A stretch of DNA of 64,000 nt. Source: Apilactobacillus apisilvae (GTDB lineage Bacteria; Bacillota; Bacilli; Lactobacillales; Lactobacillaceae). The DNA lies in the NCBI RefSeq assembly GCF_023380225.1, contig NZ_CP093362.1, positions 1,364,001 through 1,428,000 on the forward strand. The letters are read 5' to 3'. Positions 1 to 7,579 of the stretch are shown piece after piece (the stretch's first letter is position 1; each line of letters opens with the position of its first letter). The notes under the pieces were generated by a model. It searched no databases, was not told where the DNA came from, and saw only the letters and a list, made by a program, of their open reading frames with translations. The position numbers and the translations under genes were made by a program.

Positions 1-1
1 C

Positions 2-226
2 TATATTGCCTATCCAGATAGATTCATAAGATTTGGTTTTGACTGGTTTGAACAATTTTGTAATAAATTTGGCACAAAAATTGTAGTTGTTAATAATAAG
101 AAACTTAGTCCCGAACAAGAGTTAACTGAAGATTTAATTAACATTATTCATATTTTTAGTTGTCGTTCTTATGGTTTGAGAAAGTATCGAAAGGGTTTAC
201 AAGATGATAAAAACTCAAAAAATTAA
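2..226 (+). CDS. tnpA: IS607-type serine recombinase TnpA, C-terminal fragment
   Basis: Open frame from the window edge to TAA at 224-226, giving about 74 residues that begin YIAYPDRFIRFGFDWFEQF and contain LSPEQELTEDLINIIHIFS, the conserved end of the serine resolvase catalytic domain of IS607 transposases. In this family a MerR-like DNA-binding domain lies at the N terminus and would be outside the window. The enzyme cuts and rejoins DNA through a covalent phosphoserine intermediate. Its last 23 bases overlap the start of tnpB in another frame, typical of translational coupling. It is cut by the window, not visibly broken. Confidence 0.85.
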   Translation, partial: YIAYPDRFIRFGFDWFEQFCNKFGTKIVVVNNKKLSPEQELTEDLINIIHIFSCRSYGLRKYRKGLQDDKNSKN

Positions 227-1397
227 GATACACCCAAATAGTCATATGACAAAAGTTGTTAATGATTTGTTCAATTATAGGCGATATGTTTGGAATCAAG
301 CACTTGGTGTATGGAACGAAATATACGATGGTTCTCTTATTTTAAACAGCAAAAAATTAAGACCTAATGGCACTAAGGTACGCAATGAATTAGTTTTAAA
401 TAAAGCTGATTGGCAATTTAAACGTTTTTCTAGAGTATTACAGCAAACAGTTTCTCAATTAGAGCAATCATGGAAAAACTATTTTAATCTTAAAATGTCT
501 AGTCATATGAAACCAAAATTTAAAAGCAAAAAGAACTATAAACCTACATTTACAACAGATCGAGCAAGAATTATAAAGGGTAAATTGGTAATAGATAAAC
601 CTAACGAAGTAGATAAAGCAGAATGGTACCCAATTAAATTGTCTGAGTCTATTAGGTTTACTGGAACTTTAAAACTATGTACAGTAACTAAATTGTCAGA
701 CGGCATATATGCTTCACTATCATTTGATACTGATGATAACAAACAATTTTCTAATACTGATAAAATCGCCGGAATTGATGTTAATGTTAAGCATTTTGAT
801 TACAACGATGGAAAGAAAATTAATATTTATCCTCAAAAACTAGAAAGATATTATCAAAGAGTTACTTATTATCAACGGCTATTAGCTAAAAAACGTTTAG
901 TTAACCCTAACAATTTTAAAACTAAAAGATATCAGAAAGTGAAAACCAAGCTTAGACTGAATTACCTTAAAGTTTCAAGATTGCAAAATGAAATCCTACA
1001 GAAATTCACTACCGAAGTCATGGAACAATATTCAGAAATTCATATTGAGGATTTAAACGTTCGTGCAATGATCATGAGTAATAAAATGGGTAAAAATCTA
1101 CATCGTTCTCTATTTGGGCGATTAAGAGAAATTTTAACTTACAAGTGTGAATGGTATAACCGTAGGTTAGTTGTTGTAAACAGACTATATCCATCAACAC
1201 AGATTTGTAGCAATTGTGGCTTTAGAAAAACCAGTGAAACTTATGGTGGTAAGCAAAAATTAAATGGTGATTCAATTCATCATATTCACCAAAAATATTA
1301 TTGTTATAAGTGCGGAGCCATTTTAGATAGAGATGAAAACGCAGTCAATAATTTAATTAATTACAATGAAAAAACAATGAGTTTACTTGAAAGTTAA
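204..1397 (+). CDS. tnpB: TnpB RNA-guided nuclease of the IS607 element
   Basis: The 397-residue length is normal for TnpB. Visible parts are an N-terminal wedge-like region (about 1-180), a RuvC nuclease domain split around a target-nucleic-acid-binding zinc finger, and the three acidic catalytic residues: D192 in IAGIDVNV, E282 in IHIEDLNV and D377 in ILDRDENAVNN. Zinc ligands are C335/C338 and C367/C370. TnpB proteins are established RNA-guided DNA endonucleases, ancestors of Cas12, using an RNA from the element's 3' end. All key residues are present and the frame is intact, so it may be active. ATG 204 lies inside the tnpA 3' end, with an in-frame GGTTTACAAG-like weak ribosome site upstream, suggesting coupling. 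Confidence 0.9.
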   Translation: MIKTQKIKIHPNSHMTKVVNDLFNYRRYVWNQALGVWNEIYDGSLILNSKKLRPNGTKVRNELVLNKADWQFKRFSRVLQQTVSQLEQSWKNYFNLKMSSHMKPKFKSKKNYKPTFTTDRARIIKGKLVIDKPNEVDKAEWYPIKLSESIRFTGTLKLCTVTKLSDGIYASLSFDTDDNKQFSNTDKIAGIDVNVKHFDYNDGKKINIYPQKLERYYQRVTYYQRLLAKKRLVNPNNFKTKRYQKVKTKLRLNYLKVSRLQNEILQKFTTEVMEQYSEIHIEDLNVRAMIMSNKMGKNLHRSLFGRLREILTYKCEWYNRRLVVVNRLYPSTQICSNCGFRKTSETYGGKQKLNGDSIHHIHQKYYCYKCGAILDRDENAVNNLINYNEKTMSLLES

Positions 1398-1535
1398 ACT
1401 CAAATTGCTGGGTAGGCTTTACCCAGAAATAATGTCGCAAGAGTTAATCAATGTGGTAAGGCACTTGTTGCCAAATCAGAATATTAATGTAGACTGCGAT
1501 GACTAAAAGTACAATAGGCAAAATCTAACAATGTC
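1398..1535 (+). ncRNA. Candidate omega (guide) RNA region at tnpB 3' end
   Basis: TnpB systems encode their guide scaffold RNA at the 3' end of tnpB and in the DNA up to the element end. Here the stretch after the tnpB stop holds a perfect hairpin (1408-1414 pairs with 1420-1426, CTGGGTA/TACCCAG) and then further partly paired sequence around 1450-1475. Position and structure fit, but no sequence signature allows a firm call and both ends are uncertain. The guide would correspond to the host sequence just past the right end, that is, the region before 1571. Confidence 0.35.
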
Positions 1536-1570
1536 TATGTTTGTATGTACTTTGGAAAGCAGGCATATTA

Positions 1571-3043
1571 ATGAATGAATTTATTAAAAAATCATTATAT
1601 GTAGGATTAGCAGCTATATCTTTTGGATCAATTATGAGCTTGAATGCTAATGCTAAGAGTAAAGCTAATAAACAAGTTGTTACTACTAAAAACAAAAATG
1701 TTAAAAAAACGAATCAACATACTAAAAAGTATAATAAAACCACGGTGGATTATACTGATTTAAAACTGCCTGAAGACAAGGCGTATGTTAAGGCAACTGG
1801 AATTGTCACAATGTTCAACAAGCCTGGCAAGTTGGGGAACGCTAAAGTGGTTGCTTCAAAGACTGTCATGAAGCAACTAGCTGCTTCGACTTCACCTAAG
1901 GATGTTTTTTATGTTTATGGCATGGCTAAGACTAATACTGGTCTTTATTATGCTCATGTTGTGACCTTAGGTGGCAAATATCGTGGTTGGATTTATGTTG
2001 GTAAGACCGACTTTTCCAATGACTTAACTAATATTGATAAGGGTACTGGGATGACGGTTACTAGACCGCTTCAATATGCGAAGATGCCTAAGAACAAAAC
2101 TGGTTATCGGGTTAATACTGATCTATGGACCACACCTAACTACAGTCGAATTAATTCCAAGGCTTTAGGTTTTAATCAAAAAGAATATGCTAAAGATACT
2201 TTTAGAATTGAGAGTGCTGTTTCTAACACCCAAGGTTGGGTTTATTACTATGTTGTTGATGAACAACATCCTAAGATTAACGGCTGGGCTTTTCATAGCT
2301 ATGTAAAGCCAGCTAATAATCCTGCTAAAAAAGCTAATGCTAAGCAAAAGCAGCCTGCCAAGAAAACAACTAAGAAACAAGCTGTTAAGAAGCAGACTAA
2401 ACAAAAACAAGTCGATAAGCAATCATCAGATGTTGATCAAAAGTCTACTTCCAATAACCAACCAGCAAAGCCAAGTAATAATGATAATAACAATGTTAAT
2501 TTGATTCCAACATCTAATACTAATAACTATACTTTGAAGTTTATTGATCAATCAACCGCCCAACCAATTAGTCAACAAAGCATTGCGGTCAGTGATTTAA
2601 TGAATGCGAATGGTGGTTCGGCTACTTTGAACGCTAACAGTGTGGCTAAGTACTTACCAAGCGGCTATGGTTTCTATCAATATGGCAATGCAATTTCTTA
2701 TGATGGAACTATTTCCAGCGGTGGCCAAGCCATTATTTATGTTGCGAAGAATCCCACTGTTAAAAATGTGAAGTTAAATTTACGTTACTTTGACAGCAAT
2801 GGGAATGCATTACCAGTTAATATGAATATGAATGGAAATAATAGTATTGCTAGTGCCCAACAAGCACTTGTTAACATGAACATAATGCAAGGAACCATTT
2901 TAACTACTTCTCAAGTAGAACAAGTATTAACTAACTATGGTCTATCAATTGTGCCAACTGACAATGGATCAGCTAGTCTAGCTTATACTGATGCTGGTTT
3001 AGTGAAGGGTGATAATTTAGTGGTTAATGTTTATTATCGTTAA
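1571..3043 (+). CDS. Secreted cell-surface protein with SH3/GW-like and MucBP-like repeats
   Basis: From ATG 1571 (490 residues) the protein begins with a clear signal peptide, MNEFIKKSLYVGLAAISFG, ending near an ANA-K cleavage site; the longer frame from 1541 adds a tail that spoils it, so 1571 is preferred. Residues of about 80-250 form two GW/SLAP-like modules (VTMFNKPG, RGWIYVG, RVNTDLWT, GWAFHSYV) of the sort that bind wall polymers non-covalently. A lysine/glutamine-rich linker follows (about 255-320), then two beta-rich repeats (YTLKFIDQS and LNLRYFDSNG) resembling mucin-binding-like domains. No LPxTG sorting signal is present. Likely an adhesion or wall-associated protein; ligand unknown. 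The IS607 element ends just upstream, so its promoter may be altered. A strong terminator follows. Confidence 0.75.
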   Translation: MNEFIKKSLYVGLAAISFGSIMSLNANAKSKANKQVVTTKNKNVKKTNQHTKKYNKTTVDYTDLKLPEDKAYVKATGIVTMFNKPGKLGNAKVVASKTVMKQLAASTSPKDVFYVYGMAKTNTGLYYAHVVTLGGKYRGWIYVGKTDFSNDLTNIDKGTGMTVTRPLQYAKMPKNKTGYRVNTDLWTTPNYSRINSKALGFNQKEYAKDTFRIESAVSNTQGWVYYYVVDEQHPKINGWAFHSYVKPANNPAKKANAKQKQPAKKTTKKQAVKKQTKQKQVDKQSSDVDQKSTSNNQPAKPSNNDNNNVNLIPTSNTNNYTLKFIDQSTAQPISQQSIAVSDLMNANGGSATLNANSVAKYLPSGYGFYQYGNAISYDGTISSGGQAIIYVAKNPTVKNVKLNLRYFDSNGNALPVNMNMNGNNSIASAQQALVNMNIMQGTILTTSQVEQVLTNYGLSIVPTDNGSASLAYTDAGLVKGDNLVVNVYYR

Positions 3044-3046
3044 TAT

Positions 3047-3079
3047 AAAAACACTTTCTCGATTGGGAAAGTGTTTTTT
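3047..3079 (+). terminator. Intrinsic terminator after surface protein gene
   Basis: Stem AAAACACTTTC / GAAAGTGTTTT with a short loop and a following T run, four bases after the stop codon at 3043. Confidence 0.9.
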
Positions 3080-3248
3080 AGTTAATTCTGTGTAGTTCAT
3101 CTATTTTAAGTCTCATCCATTCAGACAATGTTAAAAATGATTAATTATTCTATGATAAAATATATTTTAGTGGAGAAATTGAATGTGGTGGTAAATCTTA
3201 ATATAAGAGATGGTTGTTATGGTGTAATAAATCATAATCCAAAATCTT

Positions 3249-3383
3249 ATGAAAGGATTTACAGTTTTGTCGATTATTGCATTGATTTGTGCAATTGCTG
3301 GTTTATTAAAAGCTTTAGCATATTGCATAAATTCAATAACAAAATTGATTTCTGTAATTAAACAGAACAAAAAGACAAAATAA
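3249..3383 (+). CDS. Small hydrophobic peptide, possible type I toxin-like
   Basis: An ATG at 3249 opens a 44-codon frame: MKGFTVLSIIALICAIAG, a single membrane helix (about 4-30), then a basic tail rich in K with Q/N. It ends two bases before a good intrinsic terminator, and an AT-rich -10-like TATGAT lies at 3151-3156, leaving a leader of about 90 bases. No convincing ribosome site precedes the ATG. One short helix plus a cationic tail and its own terminator is the usual form of type I toxins and other membrane peptides, but I recognise no family. Two longer frames (3128-3361 plus, 3167-3400 minus) cover the same DNA and look less protein-like. Confidence 0.4.
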   Translation: MKGFTVLSIIALICAIAGLLKALAYCINSITKLISVIKQNKKTK

Positions 3384-3384
3384 A

Positions 3385-3430
3385 AAAGCCGTATCCTCAA
3401 CTTTGGCGGGTTGAATATGGCTTTCTTATT
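3385..3430 (+). terminator. Intrinsic terminator after small peptide
   Basis: Imperfect stem from AAGCC-GTAT-TCAAC on the left to GTTGA-ATATGGCTT on the right, followed by TTCTTATTT. It starts immediately after the stop of the small frame at 3383. Confidence 0.7.
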
Positions 3431-3468
3431 TCATAATTAACATGCCACCGCTTTTAACGGATCTACAT

Positions 3469-3498
3469 AGAAGTCCTGGTTACACAGGGCTTCTTTTT
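3469..3498 (+). terminator. Intrinsic terminator, transcript unknown
   Basis: A ten-pair stem (AGAAGTCCTG / CAGGGCTTCT, with one G-T pair), loop GTTACA, then a T5 run. It lies between the small peptide and the antitoxin remnant and belongs to no complete gene now visible, which suggests lost genes in this gap. Confidence 0.75.
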
Positions 3499-3536
3499 AA
3501 CTAAATTTATTCTATAATAGATTTCCTTGTTTTTCA

Positions 3537-3773
3537 ACAATAAGGAATATTGCATCTGCCAATCTGTATGCAAAGATTTCGCCTAATTACTATGAAGTAC
3601 TTAATATGCCTATTGATAAAAACTCAACTTATAATTCTTGGCAAGAAACCAATTATTTATTATACAATGTTCATAATCGTGAAGCACTTAATGAATCTTT
3701 GAACCAATTAAGCAATGGCAAAAGTCATGTTCTTACTCCAGAGGAATTTAAAGCTACTAAAACTCATAAATAA
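3537..3773 (+). pseudogene. Decayed Phd/YefM-type antitoxin
   Basis: The frame is open from 3501 but has no usable start until ATG 3606, which would leave 55 residues. Its translation includes ANLYAKIS near the start, then NSWQETNYLLYNVHN and NESLNQLSNGKSHVLTPEEF. This matches the C-terminal half of YefM/Axe-type antitoxins (pattern S-x-Q-E-T-x-Y-L-L, then x-S-I-x-Q-L-x-x-G-K), which bind a RelE/YoeB-type toxin, and a piece of their N-terminal ANLY element. The DNA-binding N-terminal part is missing or scrambled, and no toxin gene follows: the next 120 bases are a terminator and the leader of the next gene. A TATAAT at 3513-3518 may be its old promoter. Confidence 0.55.
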
Positions 3774-3782
3774 ATCATTATT

Positions 3783-3818
3783 AAAATTCACTTATTAATT
3801 TAAGTGGATTTTTTAATT
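3783..3818 (+). terminator. Intrinsic terminator after antitoxin remnant
   Basis: Stem AAATTCACTT / AAGTGGATTT with an AT-rich loop and a T6 run, ten bases after the stop codon at 3773. Confidence 0.75.
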
Positions 3819-3844
3819 TTCTATGGCTATTTTAAGAATTTGTA

Positions 3845-3860
3845 CTAACATTGATGTTAG
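3845..3860. promoter_or_regulatory. Perfect 16-base palindrome upstream of membrane protein gene
   Basis: CTAACATTGATGTTAG: six bases (CTAACA) inverted around TTGA. It is 36 bases before the ATG at 3897, in the leader, with no T run after it, so it is not a terminator. It could be an operator for the downstream pair of genes. Also noteworthy is AGGAGG at 3878-3883 as the ribosome site. Confidence 0.35.
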
Positions 3861-3896
3861 TTTGATTAATTACATACAGGAGGTTAGTTATAATTT

Positions 3897-5678
3897 ATGC
3901 AAAATATAAAAAAACTAACTAGTAAAATATTTTCTTACAAGATTACGCCACTGATTATTTTCATCATTATGGCGTTATTAATGGTCAGTCGCCAAATTTG
4001 GACGCACACGCTCTTTTTTGGTGCCGATTCACTATTTCACTTCAATCGCTTTTATGATACTGCTATGCAGCTAAAATCAGGCCATTTTAGTTATTTTCAA
4101 ACTAATTATGGTTTCATGCAAAGTGGCCGAATTCTAAGTGCACTTTATGGACCGATTATTGCCTATTTAGGCGGTGCGATTTTATTGCTATGTGGCACTT
4201 GGTTTAAATTTCAAATTGTATTGAATTTATTGGTATTAGTAACGGCTGGATTAACAATGTATCGTTTGAACATTCATAATCATGTGAGTCGCGGTTATGC
4301 AATGATTATTGCAGTTATTTATATGTATTCATCCCAAATTGTGCAATGGGTGACCAGTCAACAATTCACGGCTTTTGGTGCCGCTTTGTTACCACTTTTA
4401 ATATTAAGTGGGACGCGGGCATTGCGTGAACATGATGTTTCGGTTATTGGGTTAGCTTTGAGTATGTCATTATTAATCCAAACGCATTTAATGAGCAGTA
4501 TGATTGGTGCAATTGGAATTTTACCTTTATTTATTGTTGGTCTAGTAACCGCTACTGATAAATGGAAACTAGTCCGCCATACTTTGTATGCAGCCGGTTT
4601 AACAATTCTTTTAACCATTAATATTTGGTATAACCTGATCGTTATTTCTGCACAGAACAAACTACTGTCAGTTTATCCAGTTCATTATCTGCGCACCTAT
4701 GGCTTTAATTTTGATTTATATTCAATCACTAATATTTTTAAACCTACTGAAGTGATTTTATTTTTATTTGTTATTGGTTTTGTGATTTATCGTTGGAAAA
4801 AGCTAGAATTAATTACTAAGACACTAACTGTTACTGGCTTAGGTTTTATGATTGTTTCATCTAGTCATTTTCCATGGGGACTTTTGCAACGCTTTATTCC
4901 GAGCTTAACTTATACACTCCAATTTCCTAAACGTTTTTTGGTATTGCCATTTATCATGATTTTACTTGCTTTAGGGATGATTATGACTTTTGAGAGTCAA
5001 ACTAATCAAGCATTCTTTCAAAAAGAAAAATGGTGGCGACTAATCATGGTGGTAGTCATTATTTTTGGTAGTTTGGGACTAGATTTCTATTCGATGAATG
5101 AACGTATTTATCGTTATGATCGAACTGCTGAAGGTCATAATGAAAGTAATTATCATGACAGCTCACTTTACTATTATTTTGGCAAACACCATCGTAATGT
5201 TCGATCTGACATTGACAGTCCACATCTTGGTCACTTAATTAATGATTATCTAAAAGCTTCACCAGATTATTTACCAGTTAAGCAGTCGATTAAGGGTTTT
5301 AATGAATATAATGCTTTTAATCCATATGACCTGGATTATCATCAATATATTGGTAAGAATCAAGTAACGCATTTTAAACATCGGGTCTGGCCAAATGGTA
5401 GTTTATCAGTGGCTTGGCATAGTCCTCAGCAAAAGTGGACCCAAGTTCCATTAGTTAAATATGCTAATACCAAGGTTACGTTGAACGGGAATGTATTAAA
5501 GAAAGTTCATACAACGAACTTAGGTGCGATTGTTGTGCACGCGAAGGCTGGCCATAACCGTGTTACCATTAAATATCAAACTAGTTTTATGACAAGATTA
5601 ATGATGGTTATTTGCATGTTAAGTTGGTTAGCTTTACTGTTTTATTTCATTATAAGCAAAATTGTAACTAAAATTTAA
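3897..5678 (+). CDS. Multi-pass membrane protein, GT-C/YfhO-like (PTPS-related)
   Basis: 593 residues with about a dozen hydrophobic segments from residue 17 onward, and a final membrane helix at about 570-590. The first extracellular loop carries GADSLFHFNRFYDTAMQ; an acidic residue (D44) in loop 1 is the hallmark of GT-C glycosyltransferases, which use polyprenyl-phosphate sugars. In lactobacilli such proteins are often labelled 6-pyruvoyl-tetrahydropterin-synthase-related membrane proteins, a name without functional meaning here. A soluble beta-rich part (about 450-560) lies outside the membrane. Its partner at 5755 is a clear paralogue. Probable role is envelope glycopolymer or glycolipid decoration; the substrate cannot be inferred. 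AGGAGG precedes the ATG. Confidence 0.7.
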   Translation: MQNIKKLTSKIFSYKITPLIIFIIMALLMVSRQIWTHTLFFGADSLFHFNRFYDTAMQLKSGHFSYFQTNYGFMQSGRILSALYGPIIAYLGGAILLLCGTWFKFQIVLNLLVLVTAGLTMYRLNIHNHVSRGYAMIIAVIYMYSSQIVQWVTSQQFTAFGAALLPLLILSGTRALREHDVSVIGLALSMSLLIQTHLMSSMIGAIGILPLFIVGLVTATDKWKLVRHTLYAAGLTILLTINIWYNLIVISAQNKLLSVYPVHYLRTYGFNFDLYSITNIFKPTEVILFLFVIGFVIYRWKKLELITKTLTVTGLGFMIVSSSHFPWGLLQRFIPSLTYTLQFPKRFLVLPFIMILLALGMIMTFESQTNQAFFQKEKWWRLIMVVVIIFGSLGLDFYSMNERIYRYDRTAEGHNESNYHDSSLYYYFGKHHRNVRSDIDSPHLGHLINDYLKASPDYLPVKQSIKGFNEYNAFNPYDLDYHQYIGKNQVTHFKHRVWPNGSLSVAWHSPQQKWTQVPLVKYANTKVTLNGNVLKKVHTTNLGAIVVHAKAGHNRVTIKYQTSFMTRLMMVICMLSWLALLFYFIISKIVTKI

Positions 5679-5754
5679 CTGAATTTGGGTTTAAAAAGCC
5701 TTGTTATAAACATATAATTAAACTATTACATTTTTAAATTGAGGTTATTATTTT

Positions 5755-7533
5755 ATGGATGCTTTTAAAAGGTTTGTCCAGCGTTGCTGGCAATCTAGAT
5801 TTGCGCCGTTTGTATTGCTTTTATTAGCAGCATTCGCATTGATGAGTAAACAAATATTTACGCATTCAGTGCTATTAGGTGCAGATTCGATTTTCCATTT
5901 TAATCGTTTTTATGATACTGCCATGCAGATTCAAACCGGAAAATTAAGTTATTTCCAAGGCAACTTTGGCTTTGATCAAACGGGTCGTGTGATTAATTCG
6001 ATTTATGGACCACTAGTTGCTTATCTTAGTGGGGCGTTATTAATTCTTTGTCGTAACTGGTATGTTTTTCAATCAGTTCAATCGATTATCTTTTTGTTGA
6101 TTGCTGGTCTATCAATGTACTTGTTATGTATTAAGAATAATGTTGCCCGTGGATATGCGATTGCTGTGGGGATTTTATACATGTATTCATCCCAATTAAT
6201 GGGCTGGGTGACCACCCAGCAATTTGCTGGAGTGGGCGCGATGTTGGTTCCCTTACTAGTTTTAACCGGAACTGAAGCTATCAAGAAGAAGCGCGTTGCA
6301 ATTATTTATTTAGCATTAGCGATGACATTACTGATTCAAACCCATTTAATGAGTACAGTAATTGCATTTATTGCGGTCATTCCGCTATTTTTGACTGCTT
6401 TAATTATTACACCACATAAATTCAAGATGTTATTTAATACATTATCAGCTACTGCTTTGACCTTGTTATTAACAGCGAATGTCTGGGGGAGTGCACTAGA
6501 ATTATTTAGCACTAATTACTTAATGCCAGTCTTTCCAGTTAGTGATATGCGTCAATATGCCTTTCGTTTTGATCACTATTCTTGGTTTAGTTTAGTGAAA
6601 CCAGTTGAGATGGTTGTTTTCTTATTTGTAATTTATTATTTTATTCGTCATTTTAAACAATCAGATTTAATCACTCGGTTATTAACGTTTACTGGTGGAT
6701 TAGCATTATTTGCTTCAACAACACTATTTCCATGGCAATTAGTACAAAATACTTTTCCACAGTTAGCTTATAATTTTCAATTTCCCAAACGGTTATTAGT
6801 AATTGCTTTTGTAATGTTATTAGTGGTCTTTGGTAAAATTTTAACTAGTGATGATCATATTTTTACTTTGCAAGCATTGGAACAACCCAAGCTATTACGC
6901 TCAGCTTTGCTATTTATGCTAATTGGTTTAAACATGGGGATCAATGGTTACAATATGGATTTTAAAGTCGATAAATCCAATCAAATGGTTAGTGACAATT
7001 ATCCATGGAACCCAATTGCCCATTCTTATATGTATGTTAAGTATAATCACCATACCGTTAAACAAGACTTCTTTGGCGATAATTGGCAATACTTAATTCA
7101 AGACATTAATAAGGCTAGTCCTGATTATTTACCAGTTAAAAGTCATTTGAAGTCAGCTGATTATAATAAGTTACATCCCTACTATACAGCTCATTATCAG
7201 CTCATTATTCCTAACTTAGATCATAAGTTTGATAAAAAAGTTAATCAGGATGGTTCTTTAACGGTTACTTGGCATAATGATGGATTTAGTGAAAAAAATA
7301 TCCAAGTTCCAGTGGTTAAGTATGCGAATACTAAAGTTATTTTAAACGGTAAAGATGCTAGTAAAAATATTAAAACCACTGAAATTGGTGCAATTATTGC
7401 TAAGTCCAAACTTGGTAAAAATACCATGACAATTAAATATGTAAGCAGTAAACCATTCAATATTTTAATGATCATTTTTGCCTTTAGTTGGCTATTATTA
7501 TTAATTTATGTAGTGGCTAAAATCTTGCTTTAG
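5755..7533 (+). CDS. Multi-pass membrane protein, paralogue of the preceding gene
   Basis: 592 residues, colinear with the gene at 3897 over the whole length. Shared blocks are GADSIFHFNRFYDTAMQ in loop 1, MYSSQ-x-x-x-WVT-x-QQF, LLIQTHLMS, LQFPKR/FQFPKR, KASPDYLPVK, and VKYANTKV-x-LNG near the C terminus. The pair is therefore a tandem duplication that has diverged considerably. The acidic loop-1 residue is kept, so both could be active GT-C-type enzymes with different donors or acceptors. It lies 76 bases after the first gene without a terminator between, so co-transcription is likely. A bidirectional terminator follows. Confidence 0.7.
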   Translation: MDAFKRFVQRCWQSRFAPFVLLLLAAFALMSKQIFTHSVLLGADSIFHFNRFYDTAMQIQTGKLSYFQGNFGFDQTGRVINSIYGPLVAYLSGALLILCRNWYVFQSVQSIIFLLIAGLSMYLLCIKNNVARGYAIAVGILYMYSSQLMGWVTTQQFAGVGAMLVPLLVLTGTEAIKKKRVAIIYLALAMTLLIQTHLMSTVIAFIAVIPLFLTALIITPHKFKMLFNTLSATALTLLLTANVWGSALELFSTNYLMPVFPVSDMRQYAFRFDHYSWFSLVKPVEMVVFLFVIYYFIRHFKQSDLITRLLTFTGGLALFASTTLFPWQLVQNTFPQLAYNFQFPKRLLVIAFVMLLVVFGKILTSDDHIFTLQALEQPKLLRSALLFMLIGLNMGINGYNMDFKVDKSNQMVSDNYPWNPIAHSYMYVKYNHHTVKQDFFGDNWQYLIQDINKASPDYLPVKSHLKSADYNKLHPYYTAHYQLIIPNLDHKFDKKVNQDGSLTVTWHNDGFSEKNIQVPVVKYANTKVILNGKDASKNIKTTEIGAIIAKSKLGKNTMTIKYVSSKPFNILMIIFAFSWLLLLIYVVAKILL

Positions 7534-7537
7534 AACT

Positions 7538-7578
7538 AAAAAAACTATTTTATCTTTTACTGATAAAATAGTTTTTTT
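7538..7578. terminator. Bidirectional intrinsic terminator
   Basis: A 17-pair perfect stem AAAAAAACTATTTTATC / GATAAAATAGTTTTTTT around a 7-base loop. It serves the plus-strand gene ending at 7533 and the minus-strand gene ending at 7580. Confidence 0.92.
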
Positions 7579-7579
7579 A

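Larger units (their letters stand above)
1..1540 (+). mobile_element. IS607-family element, 5' end outside the window
   Basis: The window opens inside a serine-recombinase gene that overlaps a tnpB gene, the arrangement of IS607 elements. The left end is outside the window. The right end is not marked by terminal inverted repeats (IS607 elements have none), so the limit near 1540 is an estimate: after tnpB there are about 150 bases of hairpin-rich sequence and then the start of an unrelated secreted-protein gene at 1571. The element therefore lies directly upstream of that gene and probably replaced or displaced its promoter region. Confidence 0.75.

Noticed and set aside
1541..1570. Longer start for the surface protein
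   Set aside because: The added 10 residues would lie before a perfect signal peptide and probably in IS607 DNA; ATG 1571 is better.
3128..3361. 77-codon plus-strand frame (and the 3167-3400 minus-strand frame)
   Set aside because: No ribosome site; the minus frame covers a terminator. The overlapping 3249-3383 frame has better protein character and ends right at a terminator.
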